From Symbiodinium microadriaticum (taxonomy: Eukaryota > Sar > Dinophyceae > Suessiales > Symbiodiniaceae), in contig LSRX01000827.1 in the NCBI GenBank assembly GCA_001939145.1, positions 221,323 to 285,322 of the forward strand: a stretch of DNA of 64,000 nt, written 5' to 3'. The notes below the pieces were generated by a model. That model did not search any database. It worked only from the letters and a program-made list of their open reading frames with translations, and was not told the origin of the DNA. Below, piece by piece: positions 29,593 to 38,700 of the stretch; position 1 is the first letter of the stretch, and each line of letters opens with the position of its first letter. The position numbers and the translations under genes are program-made.

Positions 29593-30612
29593 TTAGGCGA
29601 GTGCTTGCCTTTACCGTCGTATCTTGATTGGGGGACGACCGGCAGAGAGCTTTTTGCATCCTGCTGGTGAGAAATGTGAAGCACATGATCGTCGAGTGCT
29701 ATAGTGAATGACGACACTGACGACGGAGATGACAATGACGACGCGGAGTGACGACACAGAGCATCATGCGAATCGTGATGATGATACGCTTTTGACTCCT
29801 TGAGCTCCCCCGTGATGTCAGAGTCAAGGCGGACTGCACTGTACTGACGGAGGGGGCGGTGCAGCAGGGGGCAGTACAAGAAATACTGATGCGACGATGT
29901 TGCCACAAACATGTACCCACAGCACATGATGCCGAGTTTGGTTTCCTGGACTTCAGCAAATCCGATTCCGCAAGTCAATCCACAGTTCAGTGCTGTAACA
30001 GCCATTTCAAAACCATTCAAAGCCATTCAAAACCATCCAAACCCACCCAAATCTGTACAAAACCACTAGACGCCCCTTCTCCCCCGGTCTTAAAGGTTGT
30101 TGTTAGATGTTGGTGGATATGGTATCCGCCTTTGGCGCTGCCTTTCCACCATTCGGAGAAACAGTCTTTAGCCCGCTAGGCCCTGCCTCGTCCGATGCAT
30201 GCGAAAGGGGTCATGCAGGTAGTGAGGTTTTGGGAGCGTTCCGGTGCTGCCACTCCACCACAGCTGGTTTCAGAAAGGCCTGTTGGATGCCCAGTTAATC
30301 TAGCATTGGAAGAGGTGGCTTTCTGAAAAGAAGAGGAAAAGCCAAATGAGTCTTTGTAGGTCGTTCTAGTCCTGGAACAGAAACTATTAAAGCATGCACC
30401 AACACCAACTTCGGCAATTCTCACACCCTGCTAGGATCATTTCTTCTGGTAGACCCTGATTGCCACCACCGCCACCACCACCACGAACACCGCCGCACCA
30501 GCACCAGGTCACCACCACCACCCAGACCAGGAGGAGGGTCGTTCTTTTGAGTTGTTTCTTGCCAGTTGTTTTATTTTGGGGGGGAGGGGGGTGAACTCGA
30601 GAGCAAGCGCAG

Positions 30613-31100
30613 GTGCTGTCGCGACTTGTCGGTGGAGTTGGGGACACCTCTGCGGATGCATTGTCGCCTGAGGAGTTTGAAGACTCGATCATGGAAAGCC
30701 CCTTAACGTTTGGCACGTTCAAAATCATGGAAAGCCCCTTAACGTTTGGCACGTTCAAAATGGTGGCCGGCGCGGTTTGCCACCGATGGTATGCAGGGCT
30801 TCTAGTCGACGGAATTGGAAGCCTGCATGGCTCTGCAGGTGGGCCTGCGTGGCATGCGTCGTGGAATATGCAGTACAGCAGGATTGTAAGTTTATCGCCT
30901 GCTTTGCAGTTCTTCCTGCTATTGCTTGGTGGGAGGGTGTTGGCTTCACAGGTGTGAATTTGGCAAATGGCACGGCCGAGAAACAGTTGCGGCCTGGCTG
31001 CCTTGTCAAAAGTCTTGACCCTGAGCAACTTGCGCAAGACCTCCGGGCCCTATCTCAAAGCTACTCCTTCCGGCACCGGGTGATGTTGAGATGGGTGTGA
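30613..31100 (+). CDS. Coding-like segment, unknown, with a 36-bp tandem duplication
   Basis: A perfect 36-bp duplication at 30689-30724 and 30725-30760 gives MESPLTFGTFKI twice in frame. Further on, about 30870-31100 reads a plausible exon (IACFAVLPAIAWWEGVGFTG and later LDPEQLAQDLRALSQSYSFR), ending in TGA at 31098-31100. The two parts are in different frames, so an intron or shift lies between them. No family recognised. Confidence 0.35.
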
Positions 31101-32593
31101 CCGTAACTTGACGGCTGAGATGCTGTCCTCGCACCAGATCTCAGAACCAAAAAGCAGCGCTGCTATGCACTGTGGAGTGCGAGCTTACACGTGCTTGACG
31201 GTTTTGGACCACGAGCTGAGAGGGCCAAAGCCAGGAACACGTCCACAGCATCATGGTGGCCTTGTACAGGCCCCGGACTCATGACAGATATTTCATATTT
31301 TCAGATAGCCGCTCTTCGATTATTGCTTATTTTTATATTGATGAGGTGCGTCAGATTCTGGTAGCTTCTTTGCTCGGATTTTTATTGATCCCATATTTCT
31401 TTTCAAATTCAATATATCGTCAGTATATAATATTATTTTATTTATTCTTATCTTCATAATTTATATATATAAAGAATGATATTATAATGGATTCTATATT
31501 CATTTTTTTCTTTTTTTTTATATTTGCTTAATTTAAGTCTATTTCTATTATATAAGATATATATAAATATCTAGGTTTTTTTATATATTATGATGAAGTT
31601 CGATATTATTAAAGAGGGAATTAATTATTTTATATATTTGGAATATATATATTTATACAATATTTCTTTATTATATCGTATTTGAAGGTATTTGGATAAA
31701 TTGAAATATATATATTGAATTTATATTTGATTGATTTTTTATTTAAATTCGTTTAAATAGATATCTTGGGCTCGGATATTTATTATATTTTCTATTGGCA
31801 TAGACGGTATTGATACGGCTTTTTTCGGATTTGATGAGATTTCGGGCATTGACTTATTTGGAATTTTAATTAGAATTTCTATGGAAAATAAATATATAGA
31901 TATGTCTGACATCCGGCAATATAAGCTATTTGAGAATTTTTTTTTATGTCGAGCAAGTTGCTTATATATTTATTGGACTAGAATAATTTTGGAATTTGAA
32001 TTGCTTATCTCGAGATTTTGTCTTATACGATAAATTATTGATAAAGAACTCTCGTGGCTTAGATTAACGTCGTTAATAATGGTTTTATTTTTTCTTATTT
32101 TGGAGGATTCCTAATACCACAATATTATTATAAGTGTCGTTTTCGCCCGCTTCTTCGATTTTAGCCCCGCCGACTTCTTTAATTTCAAATCTATTTATCT
32201 CGTTTGAAATAGTTTTGCATTAAAGCGTTAGCAAGCATAGCAAGGGCCGGCATATCAAGAATTGACCTATCCGTGGCGAAGTTGAATTCATCTGGCAAGA
32301 GAGAGAAGATTCTCGATATCTAAATATACATATTTTAATAATATCTAATCATATTATCGTCCAGATCTATAATTGAAGAAGATAGTTCTGAAAAGATCTA
32401 TTCATTATCGATCTTTAATAGATCTTCGTATGGAAGATATAGGCCTAAATTAATATGATATGAAGAGAAATGAGATATGATATTTTTGTCGAAAGGATAA
32501 TCTCCTGAAAGAAATCGATATCACTATATAGGCAATCAAATAGATCCGATCATCATATTTTTCAATCAGATAGCCTGAGTCCACATAATACTT

Positions 32594-32870
32594 CAAAAAA
32601 TCTGAATTCATTTTATGCTAAAAAATCGGAGGCCATTTTATTCTGAAATAAAATGACTCGTTTTGTGCGAAAATCTGAATCCGTTTCTACCCAAAAATCC
32701 AAAGCGCGTTTTATGCCTGAAAAAGTTGATTCTGTTTTATATATGGAAAAAATTTGAATTCGCTCTATGCTGCAATATACGAAGCCATTTTATGCCTAAA
32801 AAATTGAATCTGTTTTCTAGTTACAAATCCTAAAATCGTTATATGCTGAAAAAATCCGAATCTTCTTGCC
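32594..32870. repeat. Degenerate ~26-bp minisatellite
   Basis: About 11 diverged units of the form AAAAAATCTGAATYCRTTTT followed by ATGCTG, one after another. Units differ by many substitutions and small indels. Confidence 0.65.
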
Positions 32871-33054
32871 TCTCGTCCCGTCTATAGACATGTGGTTTAA
32901 AAAAGCCAAGGGGAGGTATATTTCTAGCTATCCATCAATATATAACAAATATTAATGTTGTAGATCTTGATTTGGATGTTCTTTATTATATTCTTTCTTA
33001 TTCCCTCCCCCTCCGGCCTACATCCCCCTATCTATTAACTAATAATTGCGACCA

Positions 33055-33445
33055 GGTAGCGAAGGGGCATGTCGCGCGAACTTCTTAAACCAGACACGCT
33101 AAAATCTTACTGGCGAAGGAGACATATCGTATTAAATCTGTAAGCTTTTAAATTATATTATAGATTCTAAATCCCTACTAACTTCCTAAATCCCTACTCA
33201 TCAAACCCTTGGCGGCGAAGGGCCTTCTATATTAAACCCTAAACGCCTTAGGGGCATGCCCTCCCTATCTTAAACCACTTATCCTATAAGTGATAATATC
33301 ACTAGTGGCGAAAAAGCATATCCCACCTAACTAGCTTAAATCACTAGCTCCTTATCCCTTATCTAATTAATAGGGACTACGCGGCGAAAGGGCATGCCGC
33401 ACTAGATTCCCTAAACCTTTAATATGTTGCTAAGCGGCGAAGAGG
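33055..33445. repeat. Recurring GGCGAAGGGGCATGCC motif array
   Basis: Six diverged occurrences (near 33057, 33112, 33213, 33309, 33381 and 33435), spaced about 55-100 bp, in AT-rich sequence with CCCTAAA- or TAAATCC-like words between them. Confidence 0.55.
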
Positions 33446-34080
33446 CATGCCCATATTTATCTAAATTTTAAGCCGGGCAAACTTATGAGAATCTTAATTT
33501 AAGGCGCGCATTCAGAAAATATCATTATAAAAATCGTGCTAAGGAAGATTATTATGAGTAAGAATTTGGCTACTATCCTGTAGTGCGGGCGAGAGCGATA
33601 GGGCCATAGGACCTAATAATTTCAGGAATCGCCGGAATAAAAACGATATAAAATTAAGACCAAACCACACTTGCCACGAAACTTGCGAATCACATTCTCC
33701 ATCTCGCATATCATATATTCCTTAATGCTTTATTATTTCGTTTACTATACCTATATCTATATATCATATCTATATCTATATATGTAATCCATAATCTATA
33801 GTCCTAGCCTATAACCAATAATTCAATATATATTATTCAAATTCTATCATCTAAAAGCTTTAATCTATAATCTATAATCGTCTTGTCGAAAATCCTGAAT
33901 CTAAATCAACTTTCCTCCAAATACCATTTCGAATTTCAACATACACACATGAGGCGAGCAACTAGGGTTACAATCGGAGCCGGCAGGCGAGCATCATAGG
34001 CATCATCGGCGCAGCCTGGCCCGGAAACCGCGCAAAAAATGCGCACCTCCAGGGGGGCACCCTCCCTACACCCCTTCTTG

Positions 34081-34124
34081 TAACCTTCGGTTAAGAAGAA
34101 ACTCAGCTAGCCCCGGAGGCTAGC
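34081..34124. other. Two consecutive perfect hairpins
   Basis: TAACC-TTC-GGTTA (34081-34093) and GCTAGCC-CCGGA-GGCTAGC (34106-34124), the second followed by TTTCGT. They lie just right of the AT-rich island. They resemble terminator or organelle processing hairpins, but the context gives no gene. Confidence 0.45.
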
Positions 34125-34287
34125 TTTCGTGAGTAGTTTTGAGCATGAGCCACAAACTAAACAAGTAGAAGCCGACTATGTTTTTCCATGACAACAACAT
34201 TTTCGTTTCTCAATCCCTAACTGGACCCCGAACTTCTCAAAGAACCTTTTAAGCCATCATGCCGCCACTCCCGCTTAGTAGCCAGTG

Positions 34288-34450
34288 AGCATAGTTCATG
34301 GCCTTCGTGGAAAATGTCCATTTCTGCCCCCGCCCCCCCCGCCCCTAGTTCATGGCCGTAGTTGAAAATGTCCAATTTTAACCTCCCGCCCCCCCCCATA
34401 GTTAATGGCCTTAGTGGAAAGTGTGCAATTCTACCCCTCTCCCAGCCCCC
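34288..34450. repeat. Three tandem ~55-60-bp units with C-runs
   Basis: Each unit reads CATAGTTCATGGCC..., then GTGGAAAATGTCCA-like sequence, then a C-rich run. Units start near 34288, 34345 and 34399. Confidence 0.7.
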
Positions 34451-34724
34451 TCCCCCGAAGACTTAAAAAACGTGGGTGAGGTTCCAAACCCTTCGTGGGA
34501 AAGTTCCTTTCTATCATCGGAGTGTCTGTAGTATAGTTTCGATCTTAGATGGAGTGGTATAGGTCATAGAAATTGGGAAGTCTCGGATCTCGAGAGGCTA
34601 AGATCGGGTGAGGAACTCATCAAAAAATGGTTTGGTTCCTAATGTTACGAGAATCAGGGCGGATGGGGTTTCTGCCGTTAATTAACACCCCTACCGTTTA
34701 GTGACTACTCGATCTTAAGATGCT

Positions 34725-35165
34725 GAACCCCAAACCCTAAATCCTAAACCCAACAAAGGCTTCTCCCTAGCGGCCGGCGAGTTCGAGTCCGAAGTTCTCC
34801 AAGCCGTCGGGTCCCGGCTGTACGAGTTAGGCCCCGGGAGGCAGGGTGCAGATTCTAATATATTGGATTTTTGGGGGTACCCTAAACCCTCAACCCTTCT
34901 AGGCTCTTGAAGCCTGCACCTTAGCTAAAACCCCAAGCCCTAAACCCTAGCCCTAAACCCTGAATCCTAAACCCTAAAGCCCTAAAACTCTAAACACTAC
35001 GAGCCTAAAGCCCTAAGGCCCGAAAGCCTCAAGAGCCTAAAACCCTAAACTGTAAACTCTAAGAGCCTAAAACCCGAACAGCCTAAAGCCCTAAGCCTTA
35101 AGCCTTAAACCCTAAACCCTAAAACCCTACAGCCCTAAACCCTAGAACCCTAAAACCCTAAATAA
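34725..35165. repeat. Telomere-like CCCTAAA array, degenerate
   Basis: Dozens of CCCTAAA and variants (CCCTAAG, CCTAAAG, AACTCTAA), densest at 34925-35165. It is interstitial and degenerate, not a chromosome end. Confidence 0.85.
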
Positions 35166-35477
35166 GACCCTAAGGATATTTGAGGGGTTGGAGCCCCGGG
35201 AGGCCGGGCAGCGGGGACTTTTCCTTCCTTGGTGTTCTGCGGCCCGGCTGCAAGGCTTTCGGGTATTGCGGTCTTATGGCCACGGGAGCTGCACTGAGTT
35301 CGGAAAAGATGGGACATATAATCAATCCTGAAACAAGCAAAATAAAAAATAAACACAAAAGAATTTAAGTGCAGCTCCCTAACCTCAAGATCGGTGAGCT
35401 CATGCCGGCCACGCACTGCCCTATTCGAGTAGTGCATCCATTGAAAGAAATTCACACTTCTCAATTTGTGCGTGTCA

Positions 35478-35584
35478 TCCTCTCTCTTTCTTTCTCTCTC
35501 CCCCTCTCTCTCTCTCTACTCTCTCTCTCTCTACTCTCTCTCTCTCTCTCTCTCTCGCTCTCTCTCTCCCTCCCTCCCTCCCTC
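35478..35584. repeat. (CT)n/(CCCT)n microsatellite, on minus strand (GA)n
   Basis: Imperfect CT tract ending in CCCT repeats, cut by the assembly gap. It is interpreted as the 3' tail of the minus-strand element at 35764-40769. Confidence 0.85.
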
Positions 35585-35763
35585 NNNNNNNNNNNNNNNN
35601 NNNNNNNNNNNNNNNNNNNNNNNNNNNNNNNNNNNNNNNNNNNNNNNNNNNNNNNNNNNNNNNNNNNNNNNNNNNNNNNNNNNNNNNNNNNNNNNNNNNN
35701 NNNNNNNNNNNNNNNNNNNNNNNNNNNNNNNNNNNNNNNNNNNNNNNNNNNNNNNNNNNNNNN
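35585..35763. other. Assembly gap, 179 N
   Basis: A run of 179 N inside the CT microsatellite. The true length is unknown. Confidence 1.
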
Positions 35764-38700
35764 TCTTCTTCCCCAGGGCATGAGGGGTCTGTCAAACCCC
35801 CCGGCCAGTTGGCCCCCCAATATGTTATTGGGGCTTTTGGAGGGAGGAAAACGTCTGTGCTACAGTACGGCAGCGCAAGCAGGGTTAACAGAAACAAAAC
35901 AACGACAATAAGTTGAACATTCCCCTGCTGGCCCTGCATGTTGGGACACCACGACATCATCACGGGGTTTTGTTGAAAGATGCACCCGTACGCCATAAAC
36001 ATAACACATCGTGCTTCCCCCCGTGTGAATGTCCAACTGAATTCTTGAACATCTAACCCCGCAGGAAGTCGCCGTACCGTAGGGTCTTTGACCCAGCCAC
36101 ATGAACACAATTGCAACCAACTACCCTAATACAACTAGCATGCGATGCATTGCCGGTACAGACTCCCCCGAGATTGTCACTTTCATGAAGGATTGTTGGG
36201 CACTGGCCCCTGCCTTTGAAAGCGCTGCAAAGCCTCTGGTCCAGAAACAAACACACACAAATTAGAGAACTGAAGGCTGCTTGAGGAATATCACTACAAG
36301 AGGCTTTTCGGTATCGCGGGAGTTTGCCGGTGTGTTTGTCCCCCCTTTTTATTACAGAAACAACGACACAGCACTGCATAGTGGACCTAAAGGCGTAACA
36401 TGTGTAGTCTAAGCGCGGGGGGAACAATCCCAGCATCAACAGTCTCTCCCTCTCCCCCGATGCAGCAGACGAGAACTCTGGTTACAAGCCGAGTTTGTAC
36501 TGACCTGTCCCACATGACGTCATAAACATACCCAGTGAGCACCTAAAACGCACTCCGGCTTGTTTCAGCTTGTTCAGTCCCCCTCGAGGGGTATTGGTGG
36601 TGCAACGAAGAAACTGAGGCTCGGACCACCTTCTTTGAAGAAACGCAGCATGAAAAGACACGGTAGGGCATGAGTCTGGGAGCTAGTGCCTAAATTTCGG
36701 TTGGTCTGCCTCCGAGGGTAGGCTGCCTGCTTACTTGATGTCCTCCCTTTCTTGCAAAAACAAGGGAACAGCCATCAAAAACTGGACTACAGGTCAAGCA
36801 TGTGTAAACATCAGAGGGCAAGGGACAATTCAAGGTAAGGCAGGCCTTATTCTACCGCATACCTAGTCGAGAAAAGTTGGTCCCCCTCACGCTTGCATCA
36901 GAACCGCTCGTTGTTGTGCTCAGTCCCCCGTTCGCTCCCCTGGGTGGTGCCTTGTAGTACTCGATCAAAGGTCCTCGTCGTGTACGTGTTCTGCCAGGAG
37001 TCTTCGCCTCCTGTGGCTGGCGTCGGAACTAGGGCTCCGAGGTCGTCGCTGAGCGCGTTCTCGGGGCGACGTCTCCGGTCCCCCTGAGGGGGCTCGCGCT
37101 GTGTCTCCAAGGCCATGATGTCGTTCTTGGTACCACCAGGGTTCAGGGGTCCATTCCACTGGGCCTCCCCGATCCTCTGTGGGGGTCGCGATAGCTATCC
37201 CCCTGACCAGGTTCGTCGCTGCTTGTTGTAGTGTGGGCAGCACGCGTACTGGCCATTGTGGAACTTCACCGAGTAGTGCGCGGAGTGTCTCGACTGCACG
37301 GTACCAGTTGGGTATCGTCCCCTCGGTACACATGAGGGGGGATTCCATCTCGCCTTGGCTCTGCCCAACAACGTCAGCAGGATGGGTCAGCACGTTCCCC
37401 GTGACCAGTGCCTCGAAGGCTTCAGCCACCGCCACAAGCCTGGCCCATGTAGCGACGTCGTTTGGTTGTCCCCGCAGAATCTGGTCCAGTATCTCTCGCA
37501 AGGGGGTAAGTACCGGCGGGAGCTGCACGTGTACCGCCACGTTCCCCCTGTCGAGAGTCTCCAGCCACGCAATGAGGGCGGCGACGTGTGGCGCAACCAT
37601 GGCGTAAGGCACAACTACGCTACCACTTCTAGACATAAGTGCTCTGCCTATGTTGCGAAGCTGCTGTGCTGCGTAGGTGGCTGCTGCAGCTGCGTCCCCT
37701 CCGTGGGGGGGGTGCGTGTTTGTGTCCCCCTCCAGCTGGAGTGCTGTGGGTGTGTCCACCAGAAGGTCAATGAGGGCCGTGTCTGCAGCTTGAGCTATGG
37801 CTTCTGCTTGGGAACCGTTGTGTTGCTCGGCTATGCGGCGGATCTCAAGGAGATTCTGTTCCACTCGCTGCCATGATCGAGTGGGGGGCTGAGGGTCGTT
37901 GCTCCCCGAGCTAGGTTCCCCCGTACCCGTTCCCTCCATTTGCTGTGGAGTGGGCGTGTGCAGGGAGACAAGGTGGACCCCGCTGCTCGCGTTGCTGCTG
38001 CTGGCGGTAAGGGGTGGCGGTGGCTGTGTGGGAGAGGCGATAGGTGTTGTGGGTGTCTGTTCCTGCGTCATCACAACTTCTTCTACAGCTGGCCTTGCTG
38101 TGCCGTCCCCCGGTGGAGTCCTGGTCCCGCTGCGTGCTGTAGCTGCTAGTGATCTGTGCGTCTGCATGAGTGGGGCACTGTCACTCTCGGCTTGTGGGGT
38201 TGTGGTGTTGGGTGCCGTGGTGTCAGTTGTCGTTGTAGTGCTGTAGGAGGGGGCTTCGGTCGTGGTGGCAGTCGTTCTCTCGCCCCTAGTCCCTCTTTTG
38301 CCGATGTTGCGGCCGTCACTGAGTGCTTCTGCTAGCGAAGGCTCGGTCGTCTGTTGTTGCGTGCTGGGTTGCTGTGGTTGTGTCGGTCGATTCTGTTGCG
38401 ATTTGCGGAGCTCTCGACCGTCGGCTAGTGTGTTAACATGGGGTCGGTCTCCTGTGGCTGTTGTTGTGGGTTTGCGGGTCTGTGGGTAATAGCTTTGTGG
38501 TCGTTCGTGTGAGGAGCTGGAGCTTGAGCCGGCTGTTTGCTCTGCATCTCTGCCTGCTTGTTCTGTTGCCGGTGTTTGTGGAGGAGCAGGCTTGGTGGGG
38601 GCGTTCCCCGCATCTGTACTGCTTTTGCTGTTACTGCCTTCTGGGATCGTGGGAAGACGCTCTGTATCCCGAGTCCCCGCTGCTGTGGTTTTGCCTTTGC

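Larger units (their letters stand above)
31285..33955. other. AT-rich island
   Basis: Composition drops sharply to about 30% GC by eye for 2.7 kb, against well over 50% on both sides. There is no ORF above about 60 codons, no recognisable rRNA or organelle gene, and it holds two internal repeat families (32594-32870 and 33055-33445). A CCCTAAA motif still occurs within it (about 33230). Candidates are an organelle-derived insertion, a heavily mutated repeat block, a chromosomal boundary region, or a misassembly with foreign DNA. Confidence 0.85.

Noticed and set aside
29327..29686. Gly-rich and Val-rich minus-strand proteins and a Pro-rich plus-strand one
   Set aside because: All are products of the CCA/CCG repeat. 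No flanking coding evidence.
28212..30500. A CRISPR-like or regulatory array from the regular repeats
   Set aside because: These are simple microsatellites in a eukaryotic genome, without unique spacers.
31285..33955. A mitochondrial or plastid gene insertion
   Set aside because: No long frame or rRNA-like core could be read. Origin left open rather than claimed.
34725..35165. A true telomere / chromosome end
   Set aside because: The repeats are degenerate, mixed with other words and followed by kilobases of unrelated sequence; similar words occur all over the window.
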